Below, one piece after another: positions 1 to 5,319 of a stretch of 5,319 nt of DNA (its first letter is position 1; the number at the start of each line of letters is the position of its first letter). The translations under genes were made by a program, and so were the position numbers. Where the stretch lies: positions 1 to 5,319 of the forward strand of contig JAJQDG010000033.1 in the NCBI GenBank assembly GCA_021202305.1. The letters are read 5' to 3'. The DNA is from Candidatus Gastranaerophilales bacterium. GTDB lineage: Bacteria; Cyanobacteriota; Vampirovibrionia; Gastranaerophilales; Gastranaerophilaceae. A model generated the notes under the pieces. It was given only the letters and a program-made list of their open reading frames with translations. It was not told where the DNA came from and did no database searches.

Positions 1-6
1 AGGAGG
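1..6 (+). promoter_or_regulatory. Shine-Dalgarno site of the portal gene
   Basis: A perfect AGGAGG lies at the very start of the window. It is 5 nt from ATG at 12 and only 2 nt from an in-frame TTG at 9. The spacing selects the ATG as the true start and rules out the TTG. A perfect ribosome site suggests a strongly translated gene, as is usual for phage structural genes. The promoter must lie to the left of the window. Confidence 0.85.
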
Positions 7-11
7 TTTTG

Positions 12-1310
12 ATGTATAAAATTATTGCGGATAACAACGAAATTAATGCTTATAACGTAAGCATGTGGCTTATTGAATATAAAAATTCTATTTTAAACGA
101 AAGAAAAACGCTTGGCGATTATTATGACGGCAAAAACGAAATAATAAAACAAAATGCTGTTCAGGGGCGTCCGAACTATTCAATTAACGTAAATATGGCA
201 AAATATATAACAGATGTTGCAACGGGCTATACTTTCGGAAAACCTGCAAGTTATTCAATTGGGCTTGATGAATATAAAAAAGTTTTTGACGCCGTTTTAA
301 AAATTAATAAAATAAACCATGCAGATGAACTTGATTATCACCTCGGCGGGGATATGTCTGCGTATGGAATTGCATATCAGCTTATTTATGCGGATAAAAA
401 TGAAGATTCGCCTGTAAAATTTAAACGGCTTGAGCCTACCAAAACCTTTATGGTTTCCGATAATTCAATTGAAGAAAATATCCTTTGCGCGGTCTATTTT
501 CATGATTATATTGAAAACAGAAACCATAAAACAAGGGTTTATGTATGGGATGAAGTTTATATCTACATTTTTGACGGATTTTCAAACTCAATTAATTTTA
601 CCGCAAAGAAAAAGCATTGCATGGGGCAAATTCCGGTTATTCAATCATTAAATAATGACGACGGATACGGGGATTTTCAAATGGTACTCGGGCTTTTAGA
701 TTCCTTAAATCTAATGATTTCAAATAACACGGACGACCTTCAATCTATCTCCAATGCAATACTTGCAGTTACGGGCGGCAAGCTCGGAAAGGAAGAAATA
801 AACCAGATTAATCAATACAAGGTGGCAAATCTTCCGATTGGCGCAAGTATGCAATGGGTTATTAAAAATTCAAATATTGAAGGAGTATTAGGGCAAATCC
901 GGCATCTTTTAAATTTTATTTTTCAAATTTCTATGGTTCCCGATTTATCTGATGACGCATTTGCCGGAAATTTATCCGGTGTTGCCATGCAGTTTAAAAT
1001 GTGGGGGATAGACCAGTTATGGACATCAAAAGTAAGAAAATATAAAAGCTGTCTTTATAAAAGAGTTCAAATGATTTTGAGAATATTAGGAATGGATGAA
1101 AATTTAGCCGAAGAATTTCAAATTAATTTTTACAGAAACCTTCCTGAAAATATGGCGCAGGATTATGAAATTGCAAAAAATTTATCAGGCATTTTATCCT
1201 TAAAAACAATATTAAAAAATCTTTCTGTTGTTGAAGATGTAGAAGCAGAATATAAAGCCATTAAGGAAGAAAGATGTTTCCCGAAAAAAGGTGGTGGTGG
1301 CCAAAGTTAA
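12..1310 (+). CDS. Phage portal protein, SPP1 gp6-like
   Basis: Portal proteins form the dodecameric ring at one capsid vertex through which terminase pumps DNA and to which the tail joins. The 432-residue product follows the SPP1 gp6-type pattern along its whole length. An N-terminal segment (about 20-80) has the YYDGKNEII and NVNMAKYITDVATGYTFGKP signatures. A wing region (about 105-190) contains GDMSAYGIAYQLIYAD and RLEPTKTFMV. Next come the MGQIPVI-NN-GYGDFQ turn (204-222) and the LLDSLNLMISNNTDDL helix (228-243). The crown side has SGVAMQFK (322-329), and the end has SLKTILKNLSVVEDVEAEY (396-414). The protein is shorter than SPP1 gp6 (503 aa) because it lacks most of the acidic C-terminal tail and ends in KKGGGGQS. 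ATG at 12 is chosen on ribosome-site spacing. Tandem TAA codons (1308-1313) and a terminator follow; no scaffold, capsid or minor head gene does, which is unusual for this gene. The family call is firm; the element's activity is unknown. Confidence 0.9.
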   Translation: MYKIIADNNEINAYNVSMWLIEYKNSILNERKTLGDYYDGKNEIIKQNAVQGRPNYSINVNMAKYITDVATGYTFGKPASYSIGLDEYKKVFDAVLKINKINHADELDYHLGGDMSAYGIAYQLIYADKNEDSPVKFKRLEPTKTFMVSDNSIEENILCAVYFHDYIENRNHKTRVYVWDEVYIYIFDGFSNSINFTAKKKHCMGQIPVIQSLNNDDGYGDFQMVLGLLDSLNLMISNNTDDLQSISNAILAVTGGKLGKEEINQINQYKVANLPIGASMQWVIKNSNIEGVLGQIRHLLNFIFQISMVPDLSDDAFAGNLSGVAMQFKMWGIDQLWTSKVRKYKSCLYKRVQMILRILGMDENLAEEFQINFYRNLPENMAQDYEIAKNLSGILSLKTILKNLSVVEDVEAEYKAIKEERCFPKKGGGGQS

Positions 1311-1342
1311 TAATTTGGTTTTTACACCGGGCGCTTTTTTAA
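1274..1342 (+). other. Trp-rich 22-codon mini-ORF ending in terminator
   Basis: In the -1 frame relative to the portal gene, ATG at 1274 opens 22 codons ending at TAA 1340-1342, inside the terminator hairpin. A GGAAG stretch at 1265-1269 could act as ribosome site. Four codons are Trp: three in tandem at 1292-1300 and one at 1316. A short Trp-rich reading frame running into a terminator resembles an amino-acid attenuation leader. However, the TGG triplets are the same bases as the portal's Gly codons (GGT GGT GGT GGC), so chance is the simplest explanation. Listed as a candidate only. Confidence 0.12.
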
Positions 1343-1359
1343 AAAAAGCGCCTCTTTTT
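1330..1359 (+). terminator. Rho-independent terminator after portal gene
   Basis: GGCGCTTTTTT (1330-1340) pairs with AAAAAAAGCGCC (1341-1352). This gives five G-C pairs at the base and several A-T pairs above, with a small A/T loop. TCTTTTT (1353-1359) follows as the U-tract. The arrangement works on the + strand only: read on the other strand the hairpin has no T-run right after it. It begins 19 bp after the portal's first stop and insulates the downstream genes from phage transcription. Confidence 0.88.
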
Positions 1360-1362
1360 GTG

Positions 1363-1372
1363 TTAGTATAAA
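1363..1372 (+). promoter_or_regulatory. Possible -10 element for small exported protein
   Basis: TTAGTATAAA sits directly before the ATG at 1376 and right after the terminator. It contains TATAAA (1367-1372) and an overlapping TTAGTA (1363-1368). No good -35 box is seen at the expected distance, where the terminator arm lies. There is no purine-rich ribosome site before the ATG. If this is the -10, transcription would start at or near the ATG, giving a leaderless mRNA. In DNA this AT-rich the match is weak evidence. Confidence 0.25.
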
Positions 1373-1375
1373 ACT

Positions 1376-1669
1376 ATGAAAAAGATTTTAGTTTTGTTTT
1401 TATTATTTACAGCGCTTGAATGCCATGCGCTGACTTTTGGCATGTATAAACCCGAAGAAGATTACGGGTTAATTGACGGCATAAAATTAAATTTAGGAAA
1501 AAAAGACCGCACAGAGGGCAAAAGCGTTATTCAATTGAAGACAGAAATGCCTGAAGAAAAAGAACGCATGGAAAAAGAAAAAGCCAAATATGAAGCAAAT
1601 AAAGACCAAAAAGCAGACGATGAATATCAAATGTTTAAATTTATGCTTGATGATACCATTCCCTTTTAA
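1376..1669 (+). CDS. Small exported protein, unknown function
   Basis: I do not recognise this 97-residue protein. Residues 1-18 form a classic Sec signal peptide: basic MKK, a hydrophobic core ILVLFLLFTAL, then a likely signal peptidase I cut after ECHA. The Cys at 16 is not in a proper lipobox (the residue before it is Glu), so a lipoprotein is unlikely. The mature part of about 79 residues has an N-terminal segment rich in Gly, Tyr and Asp (20-41). A highly charged Lys/Glu stretch (about 42-80) follows, probably one long helix from 56 to 76. The end is aromatic, FKFMLDDTIPF. Mature Cys residues, repeats and a second membrane segment are all absent. The gene lies 65 bp after the portal's stop and 79 bp before transketolase, and ends in tandem TAA codons (1667-1672), as the portal gene does. 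No ribosome site is visible, yet the signal peptide makes the start convincing. The protein is probably periplasmic or secreted. Confidence 0.72.
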   Translation: MKKILVLFLLFTALECHALTFGMYKPEEDYGLIDGIKLNLGKKDRTEGKSVIQLKTEMPEEKERMEKEKAKYEANKDQKADDEYQMFKFMLDDTIPF

Positions 1670-1704
1670 TAAGTTATTTTGAGCCTATCTTTCTAAAATA
1701 CTGA

Positions 1705-1734
1705 TTATAAATAATTTTTATGATATATTTATAA
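1705..1734. promoter_or_regulatory. A/T inverted repeat around possible tkt -10
   Basis: TTATAAATA (1705-1713) and its exact reverse complement TATTTATAA (1726-1734) flank a 12-nt centre. The centre overlaps a TATGAT (1719-1724) that could be the transketolase -10 box. The right arm touches the ribosome site. A convincing -35 box is not seen at 16-18 bp. The repeat could be an operator or a weak hairpin hiding the ribosome site. It is A/T only in a spacer that is almost all A/T, so chance is likely. Confidence 0.22.
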
Positions 1735-1739
1735 GGGAG
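1733..1739 (+). promoter_or_regulatory. Shine-Dalgarno site of transketolase
   Basis: AAGGGAG lies 9 nt before the ATG at 1749. It supports that start, which also fits the beginning of the family's conserved N-terminus. Its first two bases belong to the right arm of the A/T inverted repeat at 1705-1734. Confidence 0.75.
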
Positions 1740-1748
1740 TGTAAAAAG

Positions 1749-3764
1749 ATGAGAAAGACAGACGAGCAGACAGTAAACGCAATGCGCATTTTATCCGCAG
1801 ATGCAATACAAAAAGCAAAATCGGGGCACCCCGGGATGCCTTTAGGCGCAAGCCCGATTGTTTTTTCTCTTTACGCAAATCACCTGAATTTTAACCCCGA
1901 AAACCCGAAAATGCAAAATCGCGACAGGTTTATTTTGTCCGCAGGTCATGGTTCCATGCTTTTATATTCAATAAATCACCTTTTCGGATATGATATAACT
2001 ATTGAGGATATAAAAAAATTTAGACAATTCGGCTCAAATACCCCGGGGCATCCTGAATGCAGCCCCGAAAGGGGAATTGAAGCAACAACGGGGCCTTTGG
2101 GTGCGGGTGCTTCAATGGCTTGCGGTATGGCAATAGCCGAGGCTCATCTTGCAGCAATTTTTAATAAACAAGGGTACGATATAATTAATAATTATACATA
2201 CGTCCTTCTGGGCGACGGGTGTATGATGGAAGGCGTTTCAAATGAGGCATTTTCGCTTGCCGGAACTTTGAAACTTAAAAAATTAATTGTTTTGTATGAT
2301 TCAAACGATATAACAATTGAAGGCAATTGCTCTTTAGCTTTCAAAGAAAATACCTTAAAAAGAATGGAAGCATACGGTTTTTATGTTCAAACCGTAAAAA
2401 ACGGCAATAATATTGATGAAATAAGCAAGGCAATTGCCCGCGCCAAGAAACAAGATAAGCCCTCATTTATTAAAATTAATACAAAAATAGGATACGGCTG
2501 TCCCAAAAAAGAGGGGAAACCTTCTTCCCACGGGGAGCCTCTGGGCGAAGAAAATATTTGTGATTTAAGAAAAACTCTTAAATGGGAATACAAAGAACCG
2601 TTTTTTGTTCCTGATGAAATATATCAAAATTGCAGACAGTATTTGGATAAAAAGCTGGAAAAACAAAAAGAATATGAAATTAAAAAAACAGAATATTTTG
2701 AAAAATTTCCGGAAATGAAACCTCTTTGGGATAAATATTTTAATTCTGATTATACAAATCTTCTGAATGATGAAGAAATTTGGAAAACAGATACAAAAGC
2801 CGCGGCAACAAGAAATTCGTCGGGCGGAATTTTAAATAAATTAAAGGATAAAATTCCAAATTTAATCGGAGGTTCGGCGGATTTAGCACCTTCAAATAAA
2901 ACGGAAATGAAAGATGCCGGCAGTTTTTCCTCTGAAAATTATAAAGGCAGAAATATTCACTTCGGCGTACGCGAAATGGCAATGGCAGGAATTGCAAACG
3001 GAATTATGCTCTATGGCGGACTTCGTGTATTTATATCCACTTTCTTTGTTTTTAGCGATTTTCTAAAGCCTATGGCGCGCCTTTCCGCTTTAATGAATTT
3101 GCCCGTTACGTATATTTTTACGCATGATTCAATCGGAGTAGGCGAGGATGGCCCCACGCATGAACCTGTTGAACACCTTGCAATGTTAAGATCAATGCCT
3201 AATTTTATTACATTTAGACCCGCCGATGCAAAAGAAACAATGGCAGGCTGGAAATACATTTTGCAAAGTAAAAAAACACCTGTTGCGCTTGTTCTTTCCC
3301 GCCAAAATCTTCCTCAGCTTGAAAATACGGGGGATGATGCTATAAAAGGCGCATATATTGTTAAAAAAGAAATAAAGAAAAATCCTGACTTAATTATTAT
3401 TGCTTCGGGTTCCGAGCTTTCTCTTGCACTTGATTCTGCAAATGAATTGATGAAAGAAAACATTGATGCAAGAGTTGTTTCTATGCCTTCTATGGAGCTT
3501 TTTGGAATACAGACAAAAGAATATAAAGAAAGCGTTCTTCCGTCCTGTAATCAAAAACGCCTTGTAATTGAAGCCCTGAGCCGTTTTGGATGGGGCAGAT
3601 ATATGGGGGTTAAGGGGCTTTCTATTACTATGGACGATTTTGGCGCTTCGGCACCAGGGGATATATTATTTGAAAAATTTGGTTTTACCGTTAAAAACGT
3701 TGTAAAAACCGCTCACAAATTACTTATGGAAACATCTGATGAAAAAAATAAGGAAACTGTTTGA
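1749..3764 (+). CDS. tkt: Transketolase (EC 2.2.1.1)
   Basis: This cytosolic thiamine diphosphate enzyme moves two-carbon units between sugar phosphates in the non-oxidative pentose phosphate pathway. It makes and uses sedoheptulose 7-phosphate, erythrose 4-phosphate, xylulose 5-phosphate and ribose 5-phosphate. At 671 residues it has the usual full single-chain length. The diphosphate/metal domain carries SGHPGMPLGA (25-34), AGHGS (65-69), TPGHPE (98-103), GPLGAG (115-120), the GDG cofactor motif (155-157) with YDSND (183-187), and SSHGEPLG (259-266). The pyrimidine domain has ATR (353-355), GGSADLAPSN (374-383), the catalytic Glu in FGVRE (E409), HDSIGVGEDGPTHEP (459-473) and SRQN (517-520). 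The C-terminal domain follows from about 545. All expected active-site His, Asp, Asn and Arg residues are present, so the enzyme should work. Its end overlaps the next gene by 26 bp, pointing to translational coupling. No terminator lies before or after it. Confidence 0.97.
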   Translation: MRKTDEQTVNAMRILSADAIQKAKSGHPGMPLGASPIVFSLYANHLNFNPENPKMQNRDRFILSAGHGSMLLYSINHLFGYDITIEDIKKFRQFGSNTPGHPECSPERGIEATTGPLGAGASMACGMAIAEAHLAAIFNKQGYDIINNYTYVLLGDGCMMEGVSNEAFSLAGTLKLKKLIVLYDSNDITIEGNCSLAFKENTLKRMEAYGFYVQTVKNGNNIDEISKAIARAKKQDKPSFIKINTKIGYGCPKKEGKPSSHGEPLGEENICDLRKTLKWEYKEPFFVPDEIYQNCRQYLDKKLEKQKEYEIKKTEYFEKFPEMKPLWDKYFNSDYTNLLNDEEIWKTDTKAAATRNSSGGILNKLKDKIPNLIGGSADLAPSNKTEMKDAGSFSSENYKGRNIHFGVREMAMAGIANGIMLYGGLRVFISTFFVFSDFLKPMARLSALMNLPVTYIFTHDSIGVGEDGPTHEPVEHLAMLRSMPNFITFRPADAKETMAGWKYILQSKKTPVALVLSRQNLPQLENTGDDAIKGAYIVKKEIKKNPDLIIIASGSELSLALDSANELMKENIDARVVSMPSMELFGIQTKEYKESVLPSCNQKRLVIEALSRFGWGRYMGVKGLSITMDDFGASAPGDILFEKFGFTVKNVVKTAHKLLMETSDEKNKETV

Positions 3765-4008
3765 AGGGGGCGATTTTGCTGCAGCGAGCAATGCCCTTGA
3801 TATTTTTTTAAAAGAAAATCCAAACGATACAGAGGCGCTTTTGCTTAAAGGCAAAACTCTTTGTAAATTAAAAAAATATGAAGATGCGCTTATTTTTTTG
3901 CTGAATGCCTTTGAAAAACAAAAAACACCCGAAACAGAAGGCGAATTGGGTGCTTGCTATTATTATTTAAAAAAATATAATGATGCGCAAATTCATTTAA
4001 TATCTTAA
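3739..4008 (+). CDS. N-terminal fragment: three TPR repeats
   Basis: This is the part that would be translated if the TAA is real: 89 residues. TPR repeats are paired helices that bind proteins. Repeat 1 is about residues 3-36 (FEGGDFAAASNALDIFLKENP). Repeat 2 is about 34-66 (GKTLCKLKKYEDALIFLLNAF). Repeat 3 starts near 68 (GACYYYLKKYNDAQIHLIS) and is cut inside helix B. The start lies inside the end of transketolase in another frame, with a weak GGA at 3728-3730, 8 nt upstream, so it probably relies on ribosomes finishing tkt. The protein begins directly with a TPR helix and has no signal peptide, hence cytosolic. A lone fragment with half a repeat is unlikely to be stable or functional. Confidence 0.6.
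   Translation: MKKIRKLFEGGDFAAASNALDIFLKENPNDTEALLLKGKTLCKLKKYEDALIFLLNAFEKQKTPETEGELGACYYYLKKYNDAQIHLIS
4006..4008 (+). other. Premature in-frame TAA, codon 90
   Basis: TAA is followed by A (TAAA), a context expected to terminate efficiently. The TPR reading frame resumes immediately after it, without any insertion or deletion. It is the only stop in the frame between 3739 and 5319. Confidence 0.9.
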
Positions 4009-4083
4009 ATTGTAGAAAAATATAATGACGGATATGCAAAAATACTTGAAAAAGCTCTTTTATCCAAACACAACGATGAAGCT

Positions 4084-5319
4084 ATGCTCGGGCTAAAACT
4101 CTTAATTTTTGAAAATAATCCTAAAAATGTCCACGCCTTGAGAGATATAACAAGTTATGCCCAAAAACTGAAAAAATTTGACATTGCGCTTTCTTATTTT
4201 GATATACTTCTTTCAATTTCTCCTGATGATTATGTTGCCTGGAATAATATCGGGCTTATTTATGAAGAATTGGGCGACTGGCAAAAAGCTTTCAGTGCAT
4301 ACAAAAAAGCGCTGTCATTAAAGGATTTTTTCTCGCCCAATTTCAACCTTGGTATAATGTCCAGAAAAATGCACAAATTTGACGATTCCATAAAATATTT
4401 AAAAAAAGCGGTTGTGCAAAATCCAAAATCGCCCCAGCCTAAATATTCTCTTTCCATGAGTTATATGATGTTAAAAGATTTTAAAAACGGTTATCCCCTT
4501 TATTCAAATCATATGAGCGTTATAATGCCTTATTATTATAAAAATGAATGGGACGGCACCATGCAAATGAAAAAAACGCTTTGCATATTTACAACCGGCG
4601 GGCTTGGAGATATGATTATGTACGCGCGTTATTTTCAATATTTAAAGGGTCAATTCAAAAAAATATATATTCTTCTGCCTGAAACTTTGCATAAAATTTT
4701 TAAAAGAACTTATCCGGAATTAGAAATTTTAAATTCTTCCTCCGTTTTTACGGACTATGATTATGCAATTGCGCCAATGCATATTTTGAAACTTTTTAAT
4801 CTTGATTTTAACCGTATAGTGCCGGATACCGGAGGTTTTTTAAAAGCGGATGAAGATTTGATTAAAAAATTTAAAAATGAATTTTTTAATCACGATAAAT
4901 TAAAAATTGCAATAAACTGGCATGGCAACAGAGAAGGCACAAGAACCTTTTTTAACAGGTCTATGCCCCTTGATGCCTTTGAACCTTTGTTTGAAAAATA
5001 TAAAGAAAACGCTGTTTTTTATTCAATTCAAAAGGATGATTCTCATATTGAGGCAGAAAAATATCCGAATATAGTTGATATGTATAATTATATAAATGAT
5101 TTTGATGACACGGCAGCAATTTTAAAGAATGTGGATTTTCTTGTTTCAATTGATTCTTCCCCCGTACACATGGCAGGAGCGCTTGGCGTTAAAACCTTTG
5201 TTCTTTTGCCGTTTGCAAACGAGTGGCGCTGGTTTAATGAGGGTGAAAAAACTCTCTGGTATGATTCCGTTACATTATTAAGACAAAATGCCGAAGGAAA
5301 CTGGCAATCGGTTATAGAA
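4084..5319 (+). CDS. C-terminal fragment: TPRs plus GT9-like domain
   Basis: The frame is open from 4009; ATG at 4084 is its first Met but lacks a clear ribosome site, so expression is doubtful. Residue numbers count from 3739. TPR repeats occupy about 131-165 (YAQKLKKFDIALSYFDILLSI), 166-199 (NNIGLIYEELGDWQKAFSAY), 200-234 (FNLGIMSRKMHKFDDSIKYL) and a last, poorer one at about 235-262. The linker NEWDGT leads to a GT-B domain of the GT9/heptosyltransferase type. It shows the GGLGD loop (287-291), an INWHGN strand (392-397) and the nucleotide-sugar site SIDSSPVHMAGALG (470-483). It ends with LLPF-EWRW (H477; W496 and W498) and LLRQNAEGNW, as in TPR-linked glycosyltransferases. Such enzymes move a sugar onto envelope polysaccharide or a protein; donor and acceptor cannot be told here. 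The gene runs off the window, probably with little missing. Confidence 0.7.
   Translation, partial: MLGLKLLIFENNPKNVHALRDITSYAQKLKKFDIALSYFDILLSISPDDYVAWNNIGLIYEELGDWQKAFSAYKKALSLKDFFSPNFNLGIMSRKMHKFDDSIKYLKKAVVQNPKSPQPKYSLSMSYMMLKDFKNGYPLYSNHMSVIMPYYYKNEWDGTMQMKKTLCIFTTGGLGDMIMYARYFQYLKGQFKKIYILLPETLHKIFKRTYPELEILNSSSVFTDYDYAIAPMHILKLFNLDFNRIVPDTGGFLKADEDLIKKFKNEFFNHDKLKIAINWHGNREGTRTFFNRSMPLDAFEPLFEKYKENAVFYSIQKDDSHIEAEKYPNIVDMYNYINDFDDTAAILKNVDFLVSIDSSPVHMAGALGVKTFVLLPFANEWRWFNEGEKTLWYDSVTLLRQNAEGNWQSVIE
4550..4563 (+). promoter_or_regulatory. Possible internal ribosome site before GT domain
   Basis: GGGA (4550-4553) lies 7 nt before an in-frame ATG at 4561, with a second ATG at 4567. The second begins MKKTLCIF, the first strand of the glycosyltransferase domain. 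This could allow the catalytic domain to be made alone even though the upstream frame is interrupted. The site is also ordinary coding sequence (NEWDGT, conserved in the fused family), so it may have no such role. Confidence 0.2.

Larger units (their letters stand above)
3739..5319 (+). pseudogene. TPR-glycosyltransferase gene broken by in-frame TAA
   Basis: The frame opened by ATG 3739 continues without any shift to the window edge (527 codons, no stop of its own seen), broken only by TAA at 4006-4008 (codon 90). Both sides of the stop are TPR repeats and belong to one protein: the stop falls in the second helix of the third repeat, and the flanking residues (AQIHLIS before, IVEKYND after) read as one helix. 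The intact form would be an N-terminal TPR array (about 1-260) fused to a GT9/heptosyltransferase-like domain (about 277 onward), a known bacterial architecture. A single base change from CAA, AAA, GAA, TTA or TCA explains the stop. The absence of further damage argues for a very recent mutation or a sequencing error. TAA also ends the portal and small exported genes, so recoding is unlikely. Confidence 0.75.

Noticed and set aside
9..11. TTG at 9 as portal start
   Set aside because: Only 2 nt from AGGAGG, too close; ATG at 12 has a workable 5-nt spacer.
430..651. A 73-codon + strand frame inside the portal gene
   Set aside because: It overlaps a conserved part of the portal in another frame and has neither a ribosome site nor family features.
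1284..1290. Programmed frameshift at AAAAAAG near the portal end
   Set aside because: In the portal frame the run reads AAA AAA GGT, not the A AAA AAG phase needed for classic -1 slippage, and the other frames end in the terminator without recognisable protein.
466..1540. ATTCAATTGAAG occurring twice (about 464-475 and 1529-1540)
   Set aside because: An AT-rich palindromic word inside two genes in different reading frames; expected by chance and not at gene ends, so not an att site.
1673..1701. Hairpin GTTATTTT...AAAATAC after the small exported gene
   Set aside because: Weak A/T stem with a bulge, a 14-nt loop and no T-tract; not supportable as a terminator.
2387..3259. Three minus-strand open frames (62-85 codons scale) opposite transketolase
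   Set aside because: They lie wholly inside a gene with every expected transketolase motif, have no ribosome sites or recognisable domains, and look like antisense shadows.
4006..4008. Programmed read-through or reassigned TAA
   Set aside because: TAA ends the portal and small exported genes (in tandem pairs), and no recoding structure is apparent; mutation or sequence error is simpler.
4260..5149. Minus-strand frames opposite the TPR-glycosyltransferase
   Set aside because: The + strand encodes clear TPR and GT9-like motifs across the same bases; the antisense products show no family features.

Overview
The window is a 5.3 kb piece of AT-rich bacterial DNA (roughly 35% G+C by eye), with every convincing gene on the + strand. 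The taxon cannot be fixed from the sequence. Shine-Dalgarno sites (AGGAGG, AAGGGAG), TAA/TGA stops, a Sec-type signal peptide and a heptosyltransferase-like glycosyltransferase fit a low-GC bacterium, perhaps one with a Gram-negative-type envelope. A gut lineage such as Gastranaerophilales (Vampirovibrionia) is my guess, not a finding.

Positions 1-1360 are viral. The window opens on a perfect AGGAGG, followed by an SPP1 gp6-type phage portal protein ending in tandem TAA codons. A strong intrinsic terminator lies 19 bp further on. No other head, terminase or tail gene is visible, and host-type genes follow at once. The portal gene is therefore either the last survivor of a degraded prophage, the edge of a larger element to the left, or a domesticated gene.

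Positions 1361-1748 hold a 97-codon gene for a small exported, Lys/Glu-rich protein of unknown function, then a 79-bp AT-only spacer.

Positions 1749-5319 are a metabolic and envelope unit: a complete transketolase (671 aa, all active-site residues present) overlapping by 26 bp a long gene for a TPR-repeat protein with a C-terminal GT9/heptosyltransferase-like domain. That second gene has an in-frame TAA at codon 90, after which the same frame stays open for 437 codons to the window edge. It is thus a recent pseudogene, a strain-level variant, or a sequencing error. Transketolase makes sedoheptulose 7-phosphate, the starting sugar for ADP-heptose, so coupling to a heptosyltransferase-like protein could be functional, but this is only inference.

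I see no clear new biological system. The most useful leads are the isolated portal gene, the interrupted TPR-glycosyltransferase, and a Trp-rich mini-ORF that runs into the terminator.
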